A DNA stretch of 38,189 nt from Slackia sp. (lineage in GTDB: Bacteria > Actinomycetota > Coriobacteriia > Coriobacteriales > Eggerthellaceae). Under the pieces are notes generated by a model that saw only the letters and a list, made by a program, of their open reading frames with translations, did no database searches and was not told the DNA's origin. The DNA is taken from NCBI GenBank assembly GCA_030527325.1, contig JAUNBA010000011.1:1-38189 (forward strand), in the 5' to 3' direction. A program made the position numbers and the translations under genes. Of the stretch, positions 22,538-30,712 are shown in pieces; position 1 is the stretch's first letter, and the number at the start of each line of letters is the position of its first letter.

Positions 22538-24292
22538 ATGGAAGCTTTCGATCTGATCAATACGGGCATATGGTCCATCGTGCCCCCGCTGTTGGCCTTG
22601 GTGTTGGCCTTGCTCACCAAAGAGGTGTACTCCTCTTTGACCATCGGCATCTTCGTCGGCATGATCATCTACACGTTTTCGTTGTCGGGCCCCGGGTTCG
22701 ACCAGCTCGTGCAGGCGTTCACGATGGTGCCGCAGATGATGGGCGAGCAGATAGCGGCGAACGGACCGTTGCTGCTGTTCTTGGCGCTGCTCGGCGCCTT
22801 GGTGGTGCTGATCGCGCTCGCGGGCGGCTCGCGCGCGTACGGCGAATGGGTGACGCAGCATGTGAAAAACGCCCGTCTGGCCAAACTGCTCACGGCGCTT
22901 TTGGGCGTGCTCATCTTCGTCGACGATTATTTCAATTGCCTGACCGTGGGCGCCGTCATGCGTCCGGTGACCGATCGGTTCCGCGTGAGCCATGAGAAGC
23001 TCGCCTGGATCATCGACTCGACGGCCGCGCCGGTGTGCATCATCGCGCCCGTGTCGAGCTGGGCCGTCGCGGTCGGCGGCTACCTGGGCGAAGATGGATT
23101 CAACACGTTCATCGCCTCCATTCCGTACAACTTCTACGCGCTGGCCACGATCGTGTTCGTCTTCTTCATATGCGCCACCAACATGGATTTCGGTTCCATG
23201 CGCGCCGCCGAGCGCCGCGCGCAGGCGGCGGCGGGCGATGAGGCCTCGTTCGGCGTGGTGACCGACCCCGACCACATGGACGAGGGCGCGCGCGTCAGCA
23301 TGGCCATGGAGCGCACGGCGGTCAAGATCGCCGACAAGCAGGACCCCGCGCAGGCGCAGGCTGCAGCCGAAGCCTCGCGTTCGGCCCGTGCGGTCTCGGC
23401 GGTCGATATGCCGCCGACGGTCATCGCCGAAGAGACCGAGCTTGCGGAGGCGACGGGTGCGGAGCGCGCCCAGGCCGAGTTCAAGGGCATGAACGTGTCG
23501 GACAAAGGCACCGTATGGGATTTGGTGATCCCGATCGTCGTGCTCATCGTGTCTTCGATAGCGGGCATGCTGTATACGGGCGGCTTTTTCGAGGGCGTGG
23601 AGTTCTCCGTGGCCGTGGGTGAAAACCCCGTGGGCGGCTTGTGCATCGGCGCCAGCGTGGCGCTGGTGGTCGCGGCGGCTCTGTATTTGCCGCGCGGCCT
23701 GACGACGCTTTCCGGTTATATGGAGGGCGTCTCGGAGGGCGTGCGATCCATGGTGTCCGCCATCATGATTCTGGTGTTGGCCTGGTCGTTGGGCGGCGTG
23801 TGCCGCTACATGATCGGCACGGGCCCGTTCGTGAGCGATTTCTTGAACGGACTGGGCGTCGGGTTGCAGCTGCTTCCCGTGGCCATCTTCGTGGTGTCTG
23901 CGTTCATCGGCTTTTCGATGGGCACGAGCTGGGGCACCATCGCGTTGGTGCTGCCTATCGTGGTAGGCGTGTTCGATCCTTCCGATCCGCTGTTCTTGGT
24001 GGCCGTTGGGGCCACGCTGGGCGGTTCGGTGTACGGCGATCATATTTCGCCCATCTCCGATACGACGATTCTTTCGTCGGCGGGCGCCCAATGCAAGCAT
24101 CTCGATCATGTGTCCACCCAGATGCCGTATGCCACGCTCGTGTTCGCGTCGGGCATCGTGGGATATCTGGCCACTAGCTTCCTGGGCACGCCGTGGATCG
24201 GCCTCGGTTTGACCATCGTGCTGTCCATCGGCGGATTCGTCGTGCTATCCAAGCGCGATGCCGCAAAAGAGCGCGCCGAGCAGCACGCATAG
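22538..24292 (+). CDS. NhaC-family Na+/H+ antiporter
   Basis: This 584-residue membrane protein starts at ATG 22538 behind GAGGGGAAG; twenty codons upstream are in frame but cover the promoter. Landmarks of the Na_H_antiporter family include SIVPPLLALVLALLTKEV at the N-terminus, the FVDDYFNCLTVGAVMRP block, AWIIDSTAAPVCIIAPVSSW, and SFMGTSWGT-like FSMGTSWGTIALVLPI with GGSVYGDHISPISDTT late in the protein. It would exchange Na+ for protons, or an organic cation in related members. A hydrophilic Ala/Glu-rich loop of about 115 residues (about 228-342) splits the two membrane halves, longer than usual. It appears to be transcribed alone. Confidence 0.9.
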   Translation: MEAFDLINTGIWSIVPPLLALVLALLTKEVYSSLTIGIFVGMIIYTFSLSGPGFDQLVQAFTMVPQMMGEQIAANGPLLLFLALLGALVVLIALAGGSRAYGEWVTQHVKNARLAKLLTALLGVLIFVDDYFNCLTVGAVMRPVTDRFRVSHEKLAWIIDSTAAPVCIIAPVSSWAVAVGGYLGEDGFNTFIASIPYNFYALATIVFVFFICATNMDFGSMRAAERRAQAAAGDEASFGVVTDPDHMDEGARVSMAMERTAVKIADKQDPAQAQAAAEASRSARAVSAVDMPPTVIAEETELAEATGAERAQAEFKGMNVSDKGTVWDLVIPIVVLIVSSIAGMLYTGGFFEGVEFSVAVGENPVGGLCIGASVALVVAAALYLPRGLTTLSGYMEGVSEGVRSMVSAIMILVLAWSLGGVCRYMIGTGPFVSDFLNGLGVGLQLLPVAIFVVSAFIGFSMGTSWGTIALVLPIVVGVFDPSDPLFLVAVGATLGGSVYGDHISPISDTTILSSAGAQCKHLDHVSTQMPYATLVFASGIVGYLATSFLGTPWIGLGLTIVLSIGGFVVLSKRDAAKERAEQHA

Positions 24293-24339
24293 CGAGCGCG
24301 TGAGCGTCGGCGGGCGCGAAGCCTGTCGCTTGCGGTTTT

Positions 24340-24387
24340 CGAGGGCCCTTCGTTCTTCGTCGTTTCGGCGGAGGCGAAGGGCCCTCG
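24340..24387. terminator. Hairpin between convergent nhaC-type and dgt genes
   Basis: CGAGGGCCCTTCG (24340-24352) pairs perfectly with CGAAGGGCCCTCG (24375-24387) around a 22-nt loop that can itself fold. No strong T-run is present, but the site sits between two convergent stops. Confidence 0.6.
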
Positions 24388-24402
24388 TTCGTGTCGGGCG
24401 GG

Positions 24403-25650
24403 TTACGATGCCGATTCCGCCTTGTCGTCGCCCAGGCGGCGCATGTCGTAGAAGTAGTCGCGGAATTGCACCGCGTGGCGGCTGCCGGGGCACATGAAAC
24501 GGTGCGCCGCCAGGAAGTACTCGTCGGTCATGCTGGCGAGGTAGTCGACGGCGATGCGGCGCGGATCTTCGCGGCGATAGGGGCTGTCCGCTTCGTACAG
24601 GCGCCGCTGGCGTTCGATGCGTTCGATGAAATGCTTGAACACGGGCGCGCTTTCGTCGTGCGACGCGATGTCGCCCAGGATGGCCTCGTACAGCTCGGCG
24701 AACATCGGCCTGATCTCGTCGTCGTACACGCGGCTTTGCTCGTCGGATAAATAGATGCGCTCGTAGTTCTCCGCCTTCGCGGTCTTGAGGTTCGCGAAGG
24801 CCTCGTCGCTCATTTCGATGCGGTCGCGCATGTAGCTGTGCTCGACGATATCCACGGTGAGGTTGTTGATGATCTCGGCGTTTTGCACGCCGAGCACGCC
24901 TCCGGAAAAAGCGCTGTCGTCGGCCAGCGTGCCGACGCCTATAGCGTCTTGGCGATCCTTGCCCACGTAGGCGATCATGTCGGAAATGCGCACCACGCAT
25001 CCTTCGAGGGTCGAAGGGCGCAGCGTTGCGATGGTCTTCTCGTCGGTGTCGCATGCTTCCATCAAGGTATCGAAGGCTGCGAAATCATGGGTGGCGCCCA
25101 CGCGGAACGTTTTCTGGCTGCTTTCGCCGTTGTGACAGAGGATGCCGTCGAGCGTCTGCAGCGTGATGTTGCGGGCGTAGAGCGTGTCGAGCACGCGCAC
25201 GGAATGCACGTTGTGGTTGAAATAGCGCCCGGTATCGGTATGGTAGATGTCGTTGAGGATGCGCTCTCCTGCGTGGCCGAACGGCGTGTGTCCGAGATCG
25301 TGGCCGAGCGCGATGGCTTCGGTCAGGTCTTCGTTGAGGCCAAGCAGGCGCGCGATGGTGCGCGCCGTGCGGGCGACCAGCTGCACGTGCAGGCCGCGGC
25401 GCGATATGTCGTCGTTGCGCACGAAGCTGAACACCTGCGTTTTACCCGCGTAACGGTTGTACGGCGCCACGTTGAGTATTTTGTCGATGTCGCGTACGAA
25501 GGCGGGCCGGTGCAGCCGCGGCGAGCAGTCGCGCGCAGGATTGCGGCGTTGCGCCTGCGCGTCGTCGGTGCGGTAGGGATTCGTTCGCCCCGCGGCGCGG
25601 TCGGCCTCGTATTGCTCGATGAACGCGGCGCTGAAGTTGCGGTACGGCAT
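24403..25650 (-). CDS. dgt: dGTPase-like HD-domain dNTP triphosphohydrolase
   Basis: This 415-residue protein starts at ATG 25650 with AAAGGGG upstream; earlier frame extends through the promoter and is not used. The HD metal site is plain: His in LHVQLVARTARTIA, GHDLGHTPFGHAGE (His-Asp), and the later Asp in VVRISDMIAYVG. Early blocks RDCSPRLHRPAFVRD and KTQVFSFVRNDDISRRG match the regions that recognise dNTP in bacterial dGTPases. It hydrolyses dNTPs to deoxynucleoside and triphosphate, tuning nucleotide pools and sometimes limiting phage. It is transcribed away from folE. Confidence 0.92.
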   Translation of the reverse strand: MPYRNFSAAFIEQYEADRAAGRTNPYRTDDAQAQRRNPARDCSPRLHRPAFVRDIDKILNVAPYNRYAGKTQVFSFVRNDDISRRGLHVQLVARTARTIARLLGLNEDLTEAIALGHDLGHTPFGHAGERILNDIYHTDTGRYFNHNVHSVRVLDTLYARNITLQTLDGILCHNGESSQKTFRVGATHDFAAFDTLMEACDTDEKTIATLRPSTLEGCVVRISDMIAYVGKDRQDAIGVGTLADDSAFSGGVLGVQNAEIINNLTVDIVEHSYMRDRIEMSDEAFANLKTAKAENYERIYLSDEQSRVYDDEIRPMFAELYEAILGDIASHDESAPVFKHFIERIERQRRLYEADSPYRREDPRRIAVDYLASMTDEYFLAAHRFMCPGSRHAVQFRDYFYDMRRLGDDKAESAS

Positions 25651-25680
25651 GGCGGCCCCTTTCTCGATAGCGTCCTCGCC

Positions 25681-25686
25681 AGTATA
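25681..25686 (-). promoter_or_regulatory. Candidate -10 of dgt
   Basis: The minus strand reads TATACT 30 bp upstream of the dgt start (in GTTCTATACTGG), the same hexamer as other promoters in this window. No convincing -35 is seen. Confidence 0.45.
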
Positions 25687-25867
25687 GAACGCCGCTTCCC
25701 TGCGCGCCGCATACGGACAAGACGCCCGCGAAACGCCCCGATTCGTCCGCATCGCTTTTCTTCGTCCGCTCGGGGTGGTAGAGTTGATACCCTGTCCCGC
25801 GCGCAGTGGTGACGGCGGTTATTCCTCTCTCTTATCGTCGTTGGCGCAAGGGGCTTTTCCCACATGG

Positions 25868-25900
25868 GCCGCGCATCGTGTCGCGGCTCGTTTCGTTTTC
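25868..25900 (+). terminator. Terminator-like hairpin in the dgt-folE gap
   Basis: GCCGCG (25868-25873) pairs with CGCGGC (25882-25887), followed by TCGTTTCGTTTTC. It lies on the plus strand about 70 bp ahead of the folE promoter with no plus-strand gene before it. It could end a small RNA or guard folE from read-through. The rest of the 25651-26028 gap holds no gene that I can support. Confidence 0.4.
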
Positions 25901-25959
25901 GGCCGTGCGCGGCGCCTGTGGAGGATGTCGCCGCCGCTATCGCGTTTGCGCAGGTGGCC

Positions 25960-25965
25960 TATAAT
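25960..25965 (+). promoter_or_regulatory. -10 element of the folate operon
   Basis: A consensus TATAAT lies 64 bp before the chosen folE start, implying a leader of about 55 nt. This excludes the longer reading frame starting at 25864. The -35 is poor. Confidence 0.55.
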
Positions 25966-26028
25966 GGGTGCCTATTCGAAGAGGCCGCGGAGCACGCGGC
26001 GCACGACAAGATGAGGAATAAGCGCATT

Positions 26029-26583
26029 ATGATCGATCACCAGAAAGCCCAGCAGGCCGTCGCCATGCTGCTCGAAGCCATCGGCGAAGATCCGTCGCGT
26101 GAGGGCCTGCTCGAAACGCCGGCCCGCGTGGCCCGCATGTACGAGGAGGTGTGCGGCGGGTACGACGAAAACGCCGCGGAGCATCTCGGCACGACCTTCC
26201 ATGTGAACGGAAGCGAGATGGTACTCGAGCGCGATATCCGCTTCTACTCCTTGTGCGAGCATCACCTGCTGCCGTTTTTCGGCGTGGCCCACGTGGCGTA
26301 TATCCCGAACGGCGAGGTCACGGGCCTGTCTAAACTGGCGCGCACCGTCGAGGTATTCGCCCGTCGCCTGCAGCTGCAGGAGCGCCTGACGGCCCAGATC
26401 GCCGATGCGTTGATGGACGATCTGCATGCCAAGGGCGCTATCGTCATGATCCAGGCCGAGCATATGTGCATGTCGATGCGCGGCGTGCGCAAGCCCGGCA
26501 GTCAGACGGCCACGCTCGCCAAACGCGGCGTGTTCGAAAGCGATCCCCGTTTGGCGGACGATTTCTTCCGCATGCTGGGATAG
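26029..26583 (+). CDS. folE: GTP cyclohydrolase I
   Basis: FolE converts GTP to 7,8-dihydroneopterin triphosphate, the first step of folate synthesis. The protein has 184 residues from ATG 26029 (GAGG 12 nt upstream); ATG 26011 would add six residues but has no ribosome-binding site. The type I enzyme signatures are complete: [16 protein letters not shown], the zinc motif [12 protein letters not shown], then [15 protein letters not shown], and [16 protein letters not shown] with the second zinc cysteine. It is the first gene of a three-gene operon with an HD protein and folB, spaced 24 and 21 bp apart. Confidence 0.96.
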   Translation: MIDHQKAQQAVAMLLEAIGEDPSREGLLETPARVARMYEEVCGGYDENAAEHLGTTFHVNGSEMVLERDIRFYSLCEHHLLPFFGVAHVAYIPNGEVTGLSKLARTVEVFARRLQLQERLTAQIADALMDDLHAKGAIVMIQAEHMCMSMRGVRKPGSQTATLAKRGVFESDPRLADDFFRMLG

Positions 26584-26607
26584 CGCAGCGGGAAAGGAGC
26601 AGCAGCC

Positions 26608-27105
26608 ATGGGCCAGCCCGTCATGGAAGCCGTCGACCAGGTGCGCAGGCATCCGCTCTATCGCGAACGCATCGAACGGATCGCCCATCTCGAGCGCGAC
26701 CGGGCGTTTTGCCGCCACGGCGTCGCGCATCTTCTGGATGTCGCGCGCGTCGCCTATATTTTCAATCTGGAGCGCGGCCTGGGGTTTCCCAAAGAGGTGG
26801 TCTATGCGGCCGCTTTGCTGCACGATATCGGCAAGGGCGAGCAATACGAGACGGGCACGCCGCATGAAATAGCGGGGGCCGAAATCGCGCGTCGCATTTT
26901 GGCCGATGTGGACGGGTTCGATTCGGTGGATAAAGCGGCCATCGTGGCGGCGGTGCGCGAGCATCGTCATTATTCCGATACCGCTTCGGCGCTCGGGCGG
27001 CTTTTGTACGAGGCCGACAAGGCGTCGCGGGCTTGTTACGCGTGCGACGCCCGCGCGTTGTGCTCGTGGCCCGATGAGAAGATGAACGCGGGCGTGGCCG
27101 TCTAG
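26608..27105 (+). CDS. HD-domain protein in the folate operon
   Basis: This 165-residue protein starts behind AAAGGAG. A compact HD phosphohydrolase fold is indicated by RHGVAHLLDVARVA (His), ALLHDIGKG (His72-Asp73) and EADKAS (Asp137), with REHRHYS between. A Cys triad, C143-x2-C146-x5-C152 (CYACDARALC), near the C-terminus may bind a metal or be redox-active. From memory, similar HD proteins with this cysteine tail recur beside folE in clostridia. Lying between folE and folB, it is a candidate for the poorly assigned step that removes phosphates from dihydroneopterin triphosphate, but no substrate can be read from the sequence. A generic nucleotidase is the alternative. Confidence 0.8.
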   Translation: MGQPVMEAVDQVRRHPLYRERIERIAHLERDRAFCRHGVAHLLDVARVAYIFNLERGLGFPKEVVYAAALLHDIGKGEQYETGTPHEIAGAEIARRILADVDGFDSVDKAAIVAAVREHRHYSDTASALGRLLYEADKASRACYACDARALCSWPDEKMNAGVAV

Positions 27106-27126
27106 GGCTGCCTTCCAGGAGAGTCT

Positions 27127-27501
27127 ATGGATAAAATCATTATCGAGAATCTGCAGGTCTACGCCCATCACGGCGTGTTTCCCGAGGAAAACGCCCTTGG
27201 CCAGCGTTTCGTGATATCGGCCGTTTTGTATGCCGACTTAAGCGCGGCGGGCGCCAGCGACGATCTGGACGATTCGATCGATTACGGCGCCGTGTGCCGC
27301 GTCATCGACGCCTATGCGCGCGAGCATACGCACAACCTGGTGGAGCGGCTGGCTCAGGGAATCATCGATACGCTGTTCGAGCGCTGTCCTTCGATCGAGC
27401 GCATCCGCCTGACCGTGAAAAAGCCGTGGGCGCCGATCGGCCTGCCGCTCGACTATGCGGGGGTCGAACTGGACCGCGTGCGGCCCGCCGCCCGCGCGTA
27501 A
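27127..27501 (+). CDS. folB: Dihydroneopterin aldolase
   Basis: FolB splits 7,8-dihydroneopterin to 6-hydroxymethyl-dihydropterin and glycolaldehyde. The 124-residue protein starts behind AGGAG at 6 nt and has the expected pattern: DKIIIENLQVYAHHGVFPEE with the substrate-pocket region, LDDSIDYGAVCRVI, NLVERLAQGIIDTLF (catalytic-region Glu) and LTVKKPWAPIG (catalytic Lys). It ends the folE operon. folK and folP are not in the window. The convergent exporter gene stops 6 bp away with no visible terminator. Confidence 0.95.
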   Translation: MDKIIIENLQVYAHHGVFPEENALGQRFVISAVLYADLSAAGASDDLDDSIDYGAVCRVIDAYAREHTHNLVERLAQGIIDTLFERCPSIERIRLTVKKPWAPIGLPLDYAGVELDRVRPAARA

Positions 27502-27507
27502 CGGCGC

Positions 27508-28500
27508 TTAGCGCCCCTGTTGCGAAGCGCGCAATTCCTCGGCCGCCACAGCGTCGGGGTCTTGCCGCTTCTTTTTCAACGGGAATGCCTCGCTGACTAC
27601 GATGCCGCCCGCTATGAGCACGAAGCCCGCCGCCATGATGGCGGTGATGGTTTCGCCGAGTAGGGCGACGGAAAACAGCACGCCGAAGACGCTTTCGGTG
27701 GCGAGCAAAAGCGCCGCTTGGGCGGGCGGCGTGTGCGCGACGCCGATATTTTGCAGCGACAACGCGATGCACGACGCGAACACCACGATATAGGCGATAT
27801 TGCCGAGCACATCGGGCTGGGAAAGCAGCCCCCAATCGGGCACGCCCTCGAATACGAGCCCCGTCGTGCAGCCGATCAGTCCTGCGGCGATGAATTGGAC
27901 GACGGTGAGGACCAGCGCGTCGCGCCCGTCGGAAAGCTTGGCGGAAAATGCGATGTGCAATCCGAGAAACGCCGCGGATACGATGGTGATGATTTCGCCG
28001 AATCCGAACGAGATGCTTTCGAACCCTTCGGAAAACGAGACGAACCCTACGCCCGCGATGCAGAGCACGACGGCCGCCAGATTGTAGCGCGTGGGCCTGA
28101 TGCGCGATATGCCCCAGGCGAAAAACGGAACGAAAGCGCAGTAGGTGCTGGTGAGAAACGAGCTTTTCGCGGCGGTGGTGTCGGTGAGGCCTGCGGTGTT
28201 GCAGGCGTAGGAAGCGGCCAGGAACAGGCCGAGAACCAAGCCCGCGACAAGGGTTTCCCGATCGATGCGCCGTCGCACGATGGGGAAGCAGGCGACGAGC
28301 AGGATGATGCCCGAGAAGAAGAAGCGCACGCCCACGAGCCACAAAGGCGGCAGGGCGTCTACCGTGTCTTTCACCGCGACGGTTCCAAGGCCCCATATGG
28401 CGGCGGCCAGCACGAGCATGGCTTTGTAGCACCAGGGCGCAAGCGTGCGGCGGCGCCGTGCGAATGCGGCGCAGGATATGTCGCGGCGTTCGTTTTCCAT
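27508..28500 (-). CDS. EamA/DMT-family transporter
   Basis: This 330-residue protein is started at ATG 28500; a 16-codon extension to 28548 exists, and neither start has a clear ribosome-binding site. Ten membrane helices in two EamA repeats are visible. The first opens with LVLAAAIWGLGTVAVKDTVD and the second ends at ATESVFGVLFSVALLGETIT, both diagnostic of drug/metabolite exporters of the RhaT/YdcZ type. The C-terminal tail is hydrophilic and basic (LKKKRQDPD). The substrate is unknown. The gene stands alone between convergent folB and the pknB-type terminator. Confidence 0.88.
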   Translation of the reverse strand: MENERRDISCAAFARRRRTLAPWCYKAMLVLAAAIWGLGTVAVKDTVDALPPLWLVGVRFFFSGIILLVACFPIVRRRIDRETLVAGLVLGLFLAASYACNTAGLTDTTAAKSSFLTSTYCAFVPFFAWGISRIRPTRYNLAAVVLCIAGVGFVSFSEGFESISFGFGEIITIVSAAFLGLHIAFSAKLSDGRDALVLTVVQFIAAGLIGCTTGLVFEGVPDWGLLSQPDVLGNIAYIVVFASCIALSLQNIGVAHTPPAQAALLLATESVFGVLFSVALLGETITAIMAAGFVLIAGGIVVSEAFPLKKKRQDPDAVAAEELRASQQGR

Positions 28501-28550
28501 GGCGTCATCGTACGCGCCCTGCCTGCATGTGCGCAAGCCCGCCCGCATAT

Positions 28551-28581
28551 GAAACGGGCCTCCTTGTGCAAGGAGGCCCGT
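28551..28581 (-). terminator. Terminator of the cell-wall/kinase operon
   Basis: ACGGGCCTCCTT (28554-28565) pairs perfectly with AAGGAGGCCCGT (28570-28581) around a GTGC loop. On the minus strand it is followed by TTTC and begins 4 bp after the kinase stop codon. Confidence 0.75.
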
Positions 28582-28585
28582 GTGG

Positions 28586-30610
28586 TTACGCGTCGGTTTT
28601 CGCGTCGTCGGGTTCGTTTTCGCCGCCGGATGTCGCGCCGCCGCTCGATCCGCCCGTACCGTTGCCTGCGTTGCCGCCTGCGCCGTTGCTGCCGCCCTGG
28701 CCGTTGGCCGCAGGCCCGCTGGAGACGGTTAAGGTGATGGTGTCGCCCTTTTTGCCCTGGCCGCTTGCGGGGGTCTGCTTGATGACGGTGCCCTTGGGCT
28801 GGTCGCTGGACGATTCCACGACGTTATAGCGGAATCCCGCATTGGCGAGCTTTTCCTGCGCGGCGTCGGAGGACATGCCGATCACGCTGGGGATGTCGAT
28901 GGGCATGGTGTCGGGGTCTTGGCCCTTGGAGACGGTGATGGTGACCGTTTCGCCCTTACCGAGCCTGCCGCCGTTGGGGGTTTGGCTCATGACCTGGCCC
29001 TTAGCGTAATCTTCGCTGAAATCGCCCTGGACCACGCTGACGGTGAAGCCTGCTTTCTCGAGCGTGCTCTTGGCGGCCGCCTGGTCGGAGCCCACCACGT
29101 TGGGCACCTCGATGTCTTCGGGACCCGTGGATATCCAGTATTTCACCGTGGTGCCCTTGTCGGCTTCGGCGCCCGCTTCGGGACTTTGCTTGCTCACGGT
29201 GTCTTTCGCGGCGTCGGACGCCTCGTTGCCCGCGTACTGCGGCGTGTAGCCCGCATCCTTGAGGGCCTTTTCCGCCTGTTCGGCGCTCATGCCTTTCAAA
29301 GAAGGTATCGAGCCTTTTTCGACGCCCTTCGAGATGACGAGGTTCACCTTCTCGCCTTTTTCAAGGGCGGTGTCGGCGCCCGGGTCCTGCTTGCATACGC
29401 GCCCCGCCACCGTTTCGCTGTTGTATTCCTCGGTGATGTCGCCTACCACGTAGCCTGCGGCCTCGATGGCCTTGACGGCCGATTCTTGCGTCTGGCCCAC
29501 GACGTCGGGAACCTTCGCGCCGCCGCCGTTCAGAAGCGCCATGGCGATGGCGCCGATCAGCACGATGCCCGCGATGAGGCCGACCACGATGCCGACGGTC
29601 TTCTTGTTCGATTTCTTTTTACGCTCGTCGTCCATGCGAAACGATGCGGGCTGAACGGCGCTGGTCGCGCCGTTGCTCACGGGAGGAAGCACGGCCGTGC
29701 CGTTTTCGGGTCCCATGGCCACCGTGTTCATGGAGTGCACGCCGCCCTGCATGACCGACGTGGCGGCCGACGCCGTCGAGGCGATGCCGACCGAGCGCCC
29801 CATGAGGAAGTCGTCGAGGGCCTGTTTCATGTCGCGCACCGTCTGGAAACGGTTGTGCGGGTTTTTCTCCATGGCCTTCATGATGATGGCTTCGAGATCG
29901 GGACTGATGTCGGGCTTGACTTCGCTCGGCGGCAGCGGCGCGTCGTTGACCTGGTGCATGGCAACGCTGACGGCATCGGGGCCGTCGAAGGGGAGCGATC
30001 CCGTGGCGGCTTCGTAGAGCACGCATCCCAGCGAGTAGATGTCGCTTGCGCCGTCGAGGTCTTTGCCCTGCGCCTGCTCGGGCGAGATGTAGTGCGCCGT
30101 GCCGAGCACGCTGGAGGTTTTCGCCTTCACGCTGTTTTTGGCGCGCGCGATGCCGAAGTCCATCACCTTCACGTTGCCGTCGGGCTGCACCATGATGTTT
30201 TGCGGCTTGATGTCGCGGTGCATGATGTCCTGCCCGTGGGCGACGGACAGCGCCTGGCAGACCTGGCTGCCTATCTCGGCCACCTTGCGCTGGTTGATGG
30301 GGCCGCGCTGCTGGATGGCGCTTTTAAGATCGGTGCCGCGCACGTATTCCATGACGATGAAGTACGTGCCCTCGTCTTGGCCCCAGTCGTAGACGTTGAC
30401 GATATAGGGGCTTTGCAGATTGGCCGCCGACGCCGCCTCCTGCTTGAAGCGCGCGGTGAATTCGGGGTCTGCGGCGTATTGGGGCAGCATCACCTTGACG
30501 GCGACGGCGCGTCCGAGCACCTGGTCTTGGGCTTTGTAGACTTCGGCCATGCCGCCGATGCCGATGCGCTCGGTGATCTTGTAGCGCCCGTTGAACACCC
30601 TTCCTATCAC
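28586..30610 (-). CDS. pknB: PknB-type Ser/Thr protein kinase with four PASTA domains
   Basis: This 674-residue protein starts at GTG 30610 with AGGGAG 7 nt upstream. A Hanks-type kinase domain (about residues 10-270) shows the glycine loop IGIGGMAEV, VAVKV (Lys39), the catalytic HRDIKPQN (131-138), DFG (151-153) and an activation loop with SSVLGTAHYISPEQ. One membrane helix (about 339-361) leads to four extracellular PASTA repeats at about 367, 434, 502 and 573. These bind muropeptides or lipid II in relatives. A Gly/Ser-rich tail follows. It is the last gene of the fhaA-fhaB-pstP-SEDS/PBP-pknB cluster, 102 bp after the fusion gene, with a hairpin in that gap. Confidence 0.95.
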   Translation of the reverse strand: MIGRVFNGRYKITERIGIGGMAEVYKAQDQVLGRAVAVKVMLPQYAADPEFTARFKQEAASAANLQSPYIVNVYDWGQDEGTYFIVMEYVRGTDLKSAIQQRGPINQRKVAEIGSQVCQALSVAHGQDIMHRDIKPQNIMVQPDGNVKVMDFGIARAKNSVKAKTSSVLGTAHYISPEQAQGKDLDGASDIYSLGCVLYEAATGSLPFDGPDAVSVAMHQVNDAPLPPSEVKPDISPDLEAIIMKAMEKNPHNRFQTVRDMKQALDDFLMGRSVGIASTASAATSVMQGGVHSMNTVAMGPENGTAVLPPVSNGATSAVQPASFRMDDERKKKSNKKTVGIVVGLIAGIVLIGAIAMALLNGGGAKVPDVVGQTQESAVKAIEAAGYVVGDITEEYNSETVAGRVCKQDPGADTALEKGEKVNLVISKGVEKGSIPSLKGMSAEQAEKALKDAGYTPQYAGNEASDAAKDTVSKQSPEAGAEADKGTTVKYWISTGPEDIEVPNVVGSDQAAAKSTLEKAGFTVSVVQGDFSEDYAKGQVMSQTPNGGRLGKGETVTITVSKGQDPDTMPIDIPSVIGMSSDAAQEKLANAGFRYNVVESSSDQPKGTVIKQTPASGQGKKGDTITLTVSSGPAANGQGGSNGAGGNAGNGTGGSSGGATSGGENEPDDAKTDA

Positions 30611-30655
30611 GATTATCTCCCTCTATGTGTTCGTCGTACGTGTATCTATGCGAAT

Positions 30656-30677
30656 GCCCCCGGCGTGCGTCGGGGGC
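30656..30677 (-). promoter_or_regulatory. Hairpin ahead of pknB
   Basis: GCCCCCG (30656-30662) pairs with CGGGGGC (30671-30677), with an extra wobble pair possible inside. It sits in the 102-bp gap between the SEDS/PBP gene and the kinase gene. No U-tract follows, so attenuation or message processing is possible. Confidence 0.4.
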
Positions 30678-30712
30678 GATGGTATGTTCGGTGAATCATT
30701 ATCGTATTCTAC

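Noticed and set aside
22412..24109. 565-codon minus-strand frame opposite the NhaC-type gene
   Set aside because: It is His/Arg/Asp-rich antisense with no motif. The plus-strand frame encodes a clear membrane antiporter.
25864..26028. N-terminal extension of FolE
   Set aside because: It would contain the TATAAT promoter element and has no homology to FolE N-termini. Starts at 26011 or 26029 fit the family length.
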